In this document: positions 6,086-12,338 of the stretch, piece by piece
Numbering within the stretch: the stretch's first letter is position 1
How the letters are laid out: every line of letters begins with the position of its first letter
Assembly (NCBI GenBank): GCA_002345475.1
Contig: DDWC01000031.1
Span: 1 to 12,338 of the forward strand
DNA length: 12,338 nucleotides
Reading direction: 5' to 3'
Source: Firmicutes bacterium UBA2296
GTDB taxonomy: Bacteria; Bacillota; UBA994
Translations under genes and position numbers: made by a program
Notes under the pieces: model-generated
The model's input: the letters and a program-made list of their open reading frames with translations, nothing else
The model's database searches: none
Told to the model about the DNA's origin: nothing

Positions 6086-6933
6086 AGGGCCAATCGCCCA
6101 TGACCCAGTCGCATGACAACACCGATATCCTGCGGCGTGCCAGAGCTGTAGTTCTCGATCTCGACGGGACTCTGCTTCGCTCCGACCTTACCATCAGCGA
6201 ACGCACGCGTCTGGCTCTTAAGGGGGTGCGCAAACTGGGCCTCGAAGTTGTCATCGCCACGGCGCGGCCGCCGAGAAGCGTGGCAGGTATTATCCCAGAA
6301 GAGATTGCAGAGGCCAACTACATCGTCTATTACAACGGAGCGCTGATCACAAACAGCAAGTCAGGCTACCGCGAGCATCGAGCACTGAATGCAGATATTG
6401 TCAGGCACATATTGGCCGAAACAGAAAGCTCACTAGCGGGCAGCTGTTTAACCTTCGAAGCCAAAGACAGATGGATATGCCTCCCCAGCCTATCCTTGCG
6501 TGACCGGGCAATGTTGCAGGAGAAGTATGGCGAGGTACCTGAAACAGTAGAGCGCCGGGAACTCCTTGAGTTACCGATTCTAAAGATACTCTGGCGGCAT
6601 AGCGCCGACATGGCCCACTTGCCCGGCCTGTTCACTGATCGAACTGCAGTCCTGGTGACCGACGGAGGTACCCTGGTGCAGCTTTCGGCCAGGGAGGCAA
6701 GCAAGGAGTCCGCCGTGGCCAAAGTATTAGAGCGGCTCGGCATCAGCCCGGCCGACGCAATGGTCTTTGGTGATGACTTCAACGACCTGGGGCTGTTTCG
6801 TCTCTGCGGCATCCCTGTTGCCATGGGAAATGCTATCGCGGAGCTTAAAGAGATAGCCCGGAGTGTAACCACAGATAACGACCACGAGGGTGTGGCAACG
6901 GTACTGGAGCAACTCATAGATGTGAGACGTTAG
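6082..6933 (+). CDS. Cof-type HAD-IIB family hydrolase
   Basis: A 283-residue phosphatase of the haloacid dehalogenase superfamily, subclass IIB (Cof/YidA type). These enzymes remove phosphate from sugar phosphates, nucleotides or cofactors in the cytoplasm. All catalytic motifs are present: motif I VVLDLDGTLL with nucleophile Asp26 and acid/base Asp28, motif II VIATARPP (Thr60), a motif III lysine in EASKESAVAKVLE (Lys208) and motif IV FGDDFNDLGLF with the metal-binding Asp231/Asp235. A cap domain of about 100 residues lies between motifs II and III. The GTG start at 6082 overlaps the DUF2812 stop by 4 bp (GTGA) and has GAGGAG 8 nt upstream; ATG 6100 is an in-frame alternative. Translational coupling to PadR-DUF2812 is the notable point. 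The substrate is unknown. Confidence 0.93.
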   Translation: MKGQSPMTQSHDNTDILRRARAVVLDLDGTLLRSDLTISERTRLALKGVRKLGLEVVIATARPPRSVAGIIPEEIAEANYIVYYNGALITNSKSGYREHRALNADIVRHILAETESSLAGSCLTFEAKDRWICLPSLSLRDRAMLQEKYGEVPETVERRELLELPILKILWRHSADMAHLPGLFTDRTAVLVTDGGTLVQLSAREASKESAVAKVLERLGISPADAMVFGDDFNDLGLFRLCGIPVAMGNAIAELKEIARSVTTDNDHEGVATVLEQLIDVRR

Positions 6934-6952
6934 ATAGGTTCGACAACAAATG

Positions 6953-6984
6953 GAGCCTCGTCAGCACTTAAACTGAGGAGGCTC
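6953..6984. terminator. Hairpin between convergent operons, possible bidirectional terminator
   Basis: GAGCCTCGTCAG and CTGAGGAGGCTC form a 12-bp stem with one internal mismatch and an 8-nt loop. It lies 19 bp after the HAD stop and 23 bp after the epimerase stop on the other strand. Neither side has a strong T-run; the minus-strand side (CATTTGTTG) is the more T-rich. Position and stem strength suggest termination from both directions, with moderate certainty. Confidence 0.6.
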
Positions 6985-7007
6985 TACTCAATTGGGTTTG
7001 GAACAGT

Positions 7008-8075
7008 CTACATATCCACTTCGATTCCCAAACCGGGCTTTTCGCTCAAAGTAAGAATCCCGCCTGAGGCCGTAGCCCCGCCCCTGATGCGAGGGTTGCC
7101 CTTGTGGTGGAACACACTGTCCAGATCGCCATACACGAAGTTGCTTCGGGAAGCGACCAGCGCCGCGCCGGCTGTTATGGCCAGGTTGCTTTCCATCATA
7201 CAACCTAGCATGCACTTGACACCGGCACTTTCCGCGATGGTGTTTATTTGCATGCCTCTGTACAGGCCGCCGCATTTCATCAGTTTGATGTTGATTATAT
7301 CCACTGCCTGGCGCCGGATCAGTGATATGGCGTCCTGTGGTGTAAAGCAGCTTTCGTCAGCCATCAATTTGAGCCTGGTCTTGCTGCGTATGTAAGCCAG
7401 TCCGTCCAAATCCCAGTAGGGGATGGGCTGTTCCACAGCTGATACGCCCAAAGCATACAACTCGTCCAATATCCGGGTGCTATCGCCCACGCTCCAACCC
7501 TGATTGGCGTCAACCTTGATGTCGATGCCCGGGCCAACTCTTTCCCTGATCTGTCGTATGGCCGCAATGTCCTCGTATGGGTTAATACCGGCCTTAACTT
7601 TGAGCATGCTAAATCCCCGGGATACAATATCCTCGGCCTGGTCCGCCATTAGCTCAGGGCTATCGATCATGATTGTCATATCGGTTTCCATGGTGTTGCG
7701 GATACCGCCAAGTAGCCTGTACAAGGGGAGGCCCTGAGCCTTGGCCATGATGTCGTAGAGTGCGATGTCCAGGGCGGCTTTGGCCGAGCTGTTGCGGACA
7801 ATGACTCTATCCATAGTCGAGTGAATGTGGTCAATGCTAAAGGGGTTGATCCCGAGCAGATGTGGACGCAGCAAGTTTATGGTGCCCATTACCGACTCGG
7901 GAGTCTCACCGGTAACAAACGATACCCCGGCACCTTCTCCGTAACCACAGATTCCAGTATCAGTAGTAATCTTGACAATGACGGTATCTCCCTGAGTAAT
8001 TGTACCCATTGAGATCACTATTGGTTTATTGAGTTCCAGGCCAATCTTTTCCGCTCTGATGTCAGTGATTATCAT
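7008..8075 (-). CDS. Dipeptide epimerase (L-Ala-D/L-Glu epimerase-like, enolase superfamily)
   Basis: A 355-residue member of the muconate-lactonising subgroup of the enolase superfamily. It would invert the alpha carbon of a dipeptide residue by proton transfer, as L-Ala-D/L-Glu epimerase does on peptidoglycan-derived dipeptides. The catalytic set is complete: Lys159/Lys161 in LKVKAG, metal ligands Asp189 (VDANQGW), Glu215 (VEQP) and Asp240 (ADES), and the opposing base Lys264 (INIKLMKCGG). GCMMES (291-296) and Asp317-Leu-Asp319 match the C-terminal elements that recognise the dipeptide and its free amino group in this family. GAGGTGA precedes the ATG by 4 nt. It is the last gene of the D-amino-acid operon, 70 bp after the aminotransferase. 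Substrate specificity is not fixed by these motifs, since relatives accept many dipeptides. Confidence 0.92.
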   Translation of the reverse strand: MIITDIRAEKIGLELNKPIVISMGTITQGDTVIVKITTDTGICGYGEGAGVSFVTGETPESVMGTINLLRPHLLGINPFSIDHIHSTMDRVIVRNSSAKAALDIALYDIMAKAQGLPLYRLLGGIRNTMETDMTIMIDSPELMADQAEDIVSRGFSMLKVKAGINPYEDIAAIRQIRERVGPGIDIKVDANQGWSVGDSTRILDELYALGVSAVEQPIPYWDLDGLAYIRSKTRLKLMADESCFTPQDAISLIRRQAVDIINIKLMKCGGLYRGMQINTIAESAGVKCMLGCMMESNLAITAGAALVASRSNFVYGDLDSVFHHKGNPRIRGGATASGGILTLSEKPGLGIEVDM

Positions 8076-8140
8076 ATGGTCACCTCAACTTGTCGTAATC
8101 GTTGCAGGGATTGACTGCCCCTTAAGCTGACGCAAAGAGA

Positions 8141-8157
8141 TGGGGCTAGATGCCCCA
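8141..8157 (-). terminator. Short hairpin at the aminotransferase stop codon, possible attenuator
   Basis: In the minus-strand transcript TGGGGC and GCCCCA pair around a 5-nt loop that holds part of the aminotransferase stop codon, and TCTCTTT follows. The stem is short but GC-rich. It could partly terminate transcription before the epimerase gene, or end translation-dependent read-through. I saw no new promoter in the gap that follows. Confidence 0.35.
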
Positions 8158-9504
8158 ACCCTTAGCAAAATTAAGTACATCGTCTGAGATCTTGCCTCCC
8201 AGGTAGTCCTTGATGGATTGCTCCAGGATGTCCAGCGACTGGTCCACCTGCTCTCTGGTGATGACAAGAGGCGGCTGGATCCGCAGTACATTACCAGCCA
8301 TGAAAATGACTATTACGCCACGTTCGAAACTTCTGTAGCATATTTTCGCTGCAGCTTCGCGGGCTCTTTCCCTGGTGCCCCGGTCTGTAACCAGGTCGAC
8401 CCCTATAGTCAGCCCCAACCCGCGGATCTCGCCAATCAGATCATAGATCCCAGCCAGCCTGTTAAGCTCCCCTGTCAGGTATGAGCCCATTTGCTCGGCG
8501 CGGAGAATGAGTTGCTCATCCTCGATGACAGAGATAGTAGCCAGGGCTGCGCGACAGGCAACGGGACTGCCGCCGGTAGTGAACAGGTGTCCGGGAGCGT
8601 CAAGCGCTTCCATAATCTCCGCGCGGCCGACAATGGCACTCATGGGGATACCGGAGGCAATGGACTTCCCCATTACTATGATGTCCGGCTCGATGTCAAA
8701 GTGTTCGATGCAGAACCATTTGCCCGTTCGGCCAAAACCCTGTTGGACTTCGTCAACGACGAAGAGAATGCCGTGTTGCCGGCATATAGCGTGCAGTTCT
8801 TGCACGTACCGTTTTGGAGGCACGATGAGCCCAGCGTCACCGGCAATCGGTTCCATGACTACCGCTGCGATTTCGTCAGGAGGCAGATAGTAATGCAGGG
8901 CACGGCGGAACTCGTTAAGGCATTGCAGGCTGCAGTGCTCAGGCGAACTGGCAAAGTCACAGCGGTAGCAGTCAGGGTAGCTGATGTGGTGTACTTCCGG
9001 CAACAGAGGGCCGATGCTGCGCCGCATATTCAGGCTGAGGGCTGTCAGCGACAGCGCCCCGTATGTCGAGCCGTGGTAGGCTTGCACGAAAGATATGATC
9101 TTGGGACGTTTAGTGTAGGCGCGGGCCAGCTTGATCATGCCGTCGATAGAATCAGATCCCGACAACCCGAACGCGACCCGCTTACGAAACGCTCCGGGTG
9201 TTATCCTGACCAGTTCCTCGGCCAGCTGCACCTTTAGCTCGTGATACACATAGCCGGGGGTGTAGTGTATCAGCTCGCCCACCTGTTCCTTGAGCGCCTC
9301 CACTATGGCTGGATGGCAATGCCCGGTGTTAATTGCGGCAGCGCTGGCCAGCAGGTCTATGTATTGCTTCCCGTCCACATCCTCAAGAATAGAGCCGTAC
9401 CCGCGTTTCACAACCAGAGGAAAGTACGGTGCCCTGGCAAAACCGGCGCAAACCTCATGATCTCTTGCAACTATGCTCATGGAGTCTTTTTGAGGCTGCT
9501 TCAA
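8146..9504 (-). CDS. Class III (fold-type I) PLP-dependent aminotransferase
   Basis: A 452-residue omega-aminotransferase-type enzyme. It would move an amino group between an amino acid or amine and a keto acid using pyridoxal phosphate. Landmarks are LSGSDSIDGMIKLARAYT (about 114-131, cofactor phosphate), AYHGSTYGALSLTA (His144 stacking region), VVMEPIAGDAG, FVVDEVQQGFGRTG (Asp251 to the pyridine nitrogen), IIVMGKSIASGIP (Lys280, the Schiff-base lysine) and TTGGSP (309-314). Cys179, Cys182, Cys191 and Cys195 form a compact cysteine cluster, also seen in some relatives. I placed the start at TTG 9504: GAGGTGA lies 5 nt upstream, overlapping the stop of the preceding hydrolase, so the two are probably coupled. 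Longer in-frame starts would overlap that gene by up to 92 bp; ATG 9480 is a shorter option. Its substrate is unknown, plausibly an amino acid released by the neighbouring enzymes. Confidence 0.92.
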   Translation of the reverse strand: MKQPQKDSMSIVARDHEVCAGFARAPYFPLVVKRGYGSILEDVDGKQYIDLLASAAAINTGHCHPAIVEALKEQVGELIHYTPGYVYHELKVQLAEELVRITPGAFRKRVAFGLSGSDSIDGMIKLARAYTKRPKIISFVQAYHGSTYGALSLTALSLNMRRSIGPLLPEVHHISYPDCYRCDFASSPEHCSLQCLNEFRRALHYYLPPDEIAAVVMEPIAGDAGLIVPPKRYVQELHAICRQHGILFVVDEVQQGFGRTGKWFCIEHFDIEPDIIVMGKSIASGIPMSAIVGRAEIMEALDAPGHLFTTGGSPVACRAALATISVIEDEQLILRAEQMGSYLTGELNRLAGIYDLIGEIRGLGLTIGVDLVTDRGTRERAREAAAKICYRSFERGVIVIFMAGNVLRIQPPLVITREQVDQSLDILEQSIKDYLGGKISDDVLNFAKGWGI

Positions 9505-9514
9505 CACGATCACC

Positions 9515-11203
9515 TCATACTCTTGTGGCTGAGAATACACCGCCGGGCTGAGTAAGTTCGGCTTTGTCGTCTCCGAAGGTAAGGGAATATCCGGGCAGCC
9601 CTGCAAAGTTGAAGGTAGTACCCCGATGTGGAACGAGGGTGATTAGCGGCTGACCGGGCATCGACACGGTAAGGGATCCCTGTTTGTTGAGGTCCACCTG
9701 TAGCTTCATGCCGGCCACCTCGTAAGTCCCGCAGAAGGGCGTCAGGAAGGACAGCTCAGACATCTTGCTGTCCGGGACTCTGGTGAAGACCAGGTCCTCA
9801 AGCAATGGATCCAGGCCCAAGGGTAGTGCTATGCTGTAGATGCTACCGTCCTTGGCGCCCTGGAAGGTTGCAGCCATGGAAAATCCGCGGAAGAAGTCAG
9901 GCATTTTGGCGTCAAAGACATCGTAGTGTCTGTGGGATAGCTTCATTTCAATGGTTCCGTAAGTGGCAGTCAGAGCCCCATTTTCATCCAGGGCCACTGT
10001 GAGCTCACCGACTCCCGGGTGGCTGTACGTTCCCACATACTCTTCAAGACCATGAGAAGGTGTTGTGTTCTCCACCTTGGCCAGCTTGCTCTGGTCTATT
10101 TTGGCTGCGTCTGATTGCGCGCGTTTTTCCTTGGCTTTGCCGCTCCAGTCAACGGGCTCCAGTCCCAGGACGGTATCAAAGACGTAGCGGGCTACGAACT
10201 GAGCCACAGGGCCGTTATTGTTTGTGAATACGACCACACCGGTCTTGTGCGCAGGCATGAAAGCGCACTCGGTGGCGAAGCCAACGGTGGTGCCGCCATG
10301 CTGAATGACATGTCCGCCACGGTAGAAGCCAGACATCCACCCCAGGCAGTAGTTGCCCTGTTGCAGGCCTTCTTCGTCGCCCATGCCACGCATGGGTATG
10401 TGACGGCTGTGAATTTCCTTTATGGTAGCCTCGGCTAAAACCTGCTGTCCCTCAACTTTACCCAGGTCAAGGTTGAACTTCAGCCATTTAGCCATATCCT
10501 TGACGCTGGCGTTAATGGAGCCAGCTGGGCCTGTTGCGCCTATGGACATAAAGTCTATGCGTGAAATTTCGCCGTCAACTTCCTTGTGTGGCCAGGCGTG
10601 GTCCGGAAATGCCAGAATCTCCTCGCAATCGAAGGAGCTGTTGCTCATACCCAGAGGAGACAAAATTCTTTGACGGACGAACTCTTCCCAGGTTAGCCCG
10701 CTGACTCTTCTTATGATGTCACCCATGGCAGCGAACATCAGGTTGTTGTACTGCATCGCAGCGCGCAAATCCTTGGTCGGCTTGAGGTAGCGCAGCCTGT
10801 CCAGGATATCCTTCCGTGAGAATGCCGGATTGAACAACATTATGTCGTAACGTGGCAGACCCGTGCGGTGACACGCCATGTCGCGCAGGCATACCTTTTC
10901 TGAGGCCACGCTGTCGAACATGCGAAATTCCGGCATAAAGGTGCGCACCGGGGCATCCCAGTCGACCAGACCCTCGTCAACAAGCAGTCCCAGAGCCGTA
11001 GTTGTGAAAGCTTTGGTGCTGGAGCCGATGGAAAACTGAGTGTCACCGGTCACTGCCTGTCCGGTGTTGCAGTCGGTTACGCCAAAGCCCTCAGCGAATA
11101 CGACTTCACCGTCCTGGACAATGCCCACTGCGGCTCCAGGTATGTGCCACGCCTCCATTAGTTTTTCAACATGTGTTCTAAGGTGAGACCAATCGTTCAT
11201 CAT
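9515..11203 (-). CDS. Beta-lactamase-fold serine hydrolase with C-terminal DUF3471-like domain (D-aminopeptidase-like)
   Basis: A 562-residue serine hydrolase. The N-terminal catalytic domain (about 5-350) has all three motifs intact: S61-S-T-K64 in IGSSTKAF, Tyr152-Asn-Asn154 in MQYNNL, and His302-Gly-Gly304 in VIQHGGTTVGF. A linker with EKRAQSDAAKIDQSKLAK leads into a beta-rich DUF3471-like domain beginning HGLEEYVGTYSHPGVGELTV (about 385), and a further beta-rich tail. This catalytic-plus-barrels arrangement recalls the Ochrobactrum-type D-aminopeptidase, a known member of this superfamily, though esterases look similar. No signal peptide is present, so it is probably cytoplasmic. Two adjacent ATGs (11203 and 11200) follow GGGAGGAATT; the second has the better spacing. 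It lies 26 bp after a D-aminoacylase and overlaps the aminotransferase's ribosome-binding site, which supports a role on D-amino-acid peptides (inference). Confidence 0.9.
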   Translation of the reverse strand: MMNDWSHLRTHVEKLMEAWHIPGAAVGIVQDGEVVFAEGFGVTDCNTGQAVTGDTQFSIGSSTKAFTTTALGLLVDEGLVDWDAPVRTFMPEFRMFDSVASEKVCLRDMACHRTGLPRYDIMLFNPAFSRKDILDRLRYLKPTKDLRAAMQYNNLMFAAMGDIIRRVSGLTWEEFVRQRILSPLGMSNSSFDCEEILAFPDHAWPHKEVDGEISRIDFMSIGATGPAGSINASVKDMAKWLKFNLDLGKVEGQQVLAEATIKEIHSRHIPMRGMGDEEGLQQGNYCLGWMSGFYRGGHVIQHGGTTVGFATECAFMPAHKTGVVVFTNNNGPVAQFVARYVFDTVLGLEPVDWSGKAKEKRAQSDAAKIDQSKLAKVENTTPSHGLEEYVGTYSHPGVGELTVALDENGALTATYGTIEMKLSHRHYDVFDAKMPDFFRGFSMAATFQGAKDGSIYSIALPLGLDPLLEDLVFTRVPDSKMSELSFLTPFCGTYEVAGMKLQVDLNKQGSLTVSMPGQPLITLVPHRGTTFNFAGLPGYSLTFGDDKAELTQPGGVFSATRV

Positions 11204-11229
11204 AATTCCTCCCTATCACTGCCTAGATA

Positions 11230-12338
11230 CTATTCGCTGCGCAAAACGACCTTGCCGAATCCGTTGCCGGTGTATTTGTTGTCCTTTACGGCTATACCTC
11301 CGTTGACTATCACATAATTGATTCCTACGTTACGCAGGAGTGGCTGGGCGTAAGTGGCGGGCCCTGCTACAGTAGCAGGGTCGAAAATCACCAGGTCTGC
11401 GTCAAGCCCTTCACGGATCAAACCCTTGGTCTTAAGCCCGGCTTTTTGTGCAGGTAAAGAAGTCATCTTGCGAATGGCGTCTTCCAGTGTTAGCAACTGC
11501 TTCTCCCGCACGTATACTCCCAGGACTTTGGGGAAAGTGGCGGTGCTGCGCGGATGGGAGCCGTATCGTGGGTCGACTATCCCACCGTCGGTTCCAATCA
11601 TGGTAAACGGGTGCTTCATAATGCGCTCGATGTCTTCAGAGCCCATCATAAAATAGATAGCTCCCGCTGTTCCTTCAGATAGCAGCACCAGATCCAGCAA
11701 GGCCTCCAGAGGATCCTGTCCTTGCCTGGCTGCGTACTCGGCTACTGTTATGCCGTGCACGTCGGGGATGTTGCTGGCAAACACCATAATCCCGTCAAAA
11801 CCGCAGCCCAGAGCCAGGTTTTCCCAGTTGCCTCCTGGGGTCATAATGAGATTCTTTATTTCCTCACGAATTAGCGGGTCGCGCAGTCTTTCCAGAAGCT
11901 TCTCGGTACCGCCTTCGTGAAATTTACCCGGTATGGTTGACTTCAGACCTGTGCCGCCGGCCTCATAAGGGTACTGGTCCAACCCCACGACAACGCCCTC
12001 CGCATTAGCTTTCTCGATAATATTCAGGGTCGTGCTGGACAATCCCCAGTTGTGTCTCCCGGCGATCTTATGATGCGATATGACCACTGATGCTCCCGAT
12101 TCGCGTCCGATGCGGATTGCCTCTTCGACCGCATTTATGACATCGTCAGATTCGTTGCGAATATGGCTGCAATAGCTGCCGCCATACTCAGCGACCACCT
12201 TGCTCAGTTCAATTAGCTCTTCGGTCGGCGCATACACCCCGGGCGGGTAAATCAATCCTGACGACAGACCTATAGCACCACTCTCCATGGCCTCTCGCAC
12301 GTGTTCCTTCATCTCATCTAGTTCGGCAGCTGTGGCGT
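11230..12338 (-). CDS. N-acyl-D-amino-acid deacylase / D-aminoacylase (partial, N-terminus beyond right edge)
   Basis: The C-terminal 368 residues of an amidohydrolase-superfamily D-aminoacylase, which hydrolyses N-acyl-D-amino acids to a free D-amino acid plus a carboxylate. The frame stays open to the window edge, so the ATG at 12312 is internal; full-length relatives have roughly 480-530 residues, and the missing part would carry the HxH and Cys metal-site elements. Counting from that internal Met, GAIGLSSGLIYPPGVYAPTEE (12-32), the metal histidine His50 in CSHIRNE, His80 in VISHHK and the catalytic Asp242 in MIGTDGG correspond to His220, His250 and Asp366 described for the Alcaligenes enzyme. 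The end QKAGLKTKGLIREGLDADLVIFDP is the usual amidohydrolase C-terminal beta-sandwich motif. It is the most upstream visible gene of the minus-strand D-amino-acid operon; its promoter lies outside the window. Confidence 0.93.
   Translation of the reverse strand, partial: ATAAELDEMKEHVREAMESGAIGLSSGLIYPPGVYAPTEELIELSKVVAEYGGSYCSHIRNESDDVINAVEEAIRIGRESGASVVISHHKIAGRHNWGLSSTTLNIIEKANAEGVVVGLDQYPYEAGGTGLKSTIPGKFHEGGTEKLLERLRDPLIREEIKNLIMTPGGNWENLALGCGFDGIMVFASNIPDVHGITVAEYAARQGQDPLEALLDLVLLSEGTAGAIYFMMGSEDIERIMKHPFTMIGTDGGIVDPRYGSHPRSTATFPKVLGVYVREKQLLTLEDAIRKMTSLPAQKAGLKTKGLIREGLDADLVIFDPATVAGPATYAQPLLRNVGINYVIVNGGIAVKDNKYTGNGFGKVVLRSE

Noticed and set aside
6366..6917. 183-codon minus-strand open frame
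   Set aside because: It is antisense to the HAD hydrolase, is very rich in Ser and Arg, and has no domain signature.
8491..9237. 248-codon plus-strand open frame
   Set aside because: It lies entirely antisense to the aminotransferase, whose catalytic motifs are intact; its translation has no recognisable motif and it lacks a convincing ribosome-binding site. It is a shadow of codon bias.
836..11203. The two beta-lactamase-fold hydrolases as a recent duplication
   Set aside because: They differ in length, motif residues and C-terminal domains and share only family-level similarity.
12310..12312. ATG at 12312 as the start of the D-aminoacylase gene
   Set aside because: The frame is open upstream to the window edge with family-like sequence, and the protein would lack its essential N-terminal metal-site region, so this Met is internal.
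1..12338. Mobile element, CRISPR array, tRNA or rRNA
   Set aside because: I saw no transposase or integrase motifs, no direct-repeat arrays, and no tRNA or rRNA-like sequence; the repeats present are short promoter dyads and hairpins.

Overview
The window looks like chromosomal DNA from a Gram-positive, Firmicutes-type (Bacillota) bacterium, most likely a Clostridia lineage with about half GC. The case rests on purine-rich Shine-Dalgarno sites before almost every gene, two near-consensus sigma-A promoters, TTG and GTG starts, short operons with 4-bp stop/start overlaps, and families typical of that phylum (PadR followed by DUF2812, TetR with an AT-rich palindromic operator). This placement is inference; no rRNA or other marker gene is present. 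I see no mobile element, CRISPR array, tRNA or rRNA, and no gene-free stretch longer than 300 bases.

Layout. (A) 1-2591, minus strand: a self-regulated operon reading TetR repressor -> beta-lactamase-fold serine hydrolase -> ABC transporter ATPase (cut by the left edge), from a strong promoter whose start region is covered by a palindromic operator. (B) 2721-5123, plus strand: three group-transfer enzymes in a row: a GNAT acetyltransferase, a SAM-dependent methyltransferase and a nucleotidyltransferase-like protein. (C) 5143-6933, plus strand: a PadR repressor, a DUF2812 membrane protein and a Cof-type HAD phosphatase. They are joined by 4-bp overlaps and preceded by a promoter carrying three evenly spaced dyads. 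(D) 7008-12338, minus strand: a compact operon reading N-acyl-D-amino-acid deacylase (N-terminus beyond the right edge) -> D-aminopeptidase-like serine hydrolase -> class III aminotransferase -> L-Ala-D/L-Glu-type dipeptide epimerase. Regions C and D converge on a hairpin at 6953-6984.

How the genes may work together. Region D is the most coherent. A D-aminoacylase removes N-acyl groups from D-amino acids, a beta-lactamase-fold hydrolase may cleave D-configured peptides, a dipeptide epimerase inverts the alpha carbon of a dipeptide residue, and a PLP aminotransferase removes or moves the amino group. Together they suggest salvage of D-amino-acid-containing peptides or peptidoglycan fragments in the cytoplasm. 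Region A looks like a ligand-induced export and detoxification unit. Region B has the enzyme types common in antibiotic modification, but no substrate can be read from sequence. Region C is a typical sensor-regulated PadR/DUF2812 pair with a phosphatase coupled to it.
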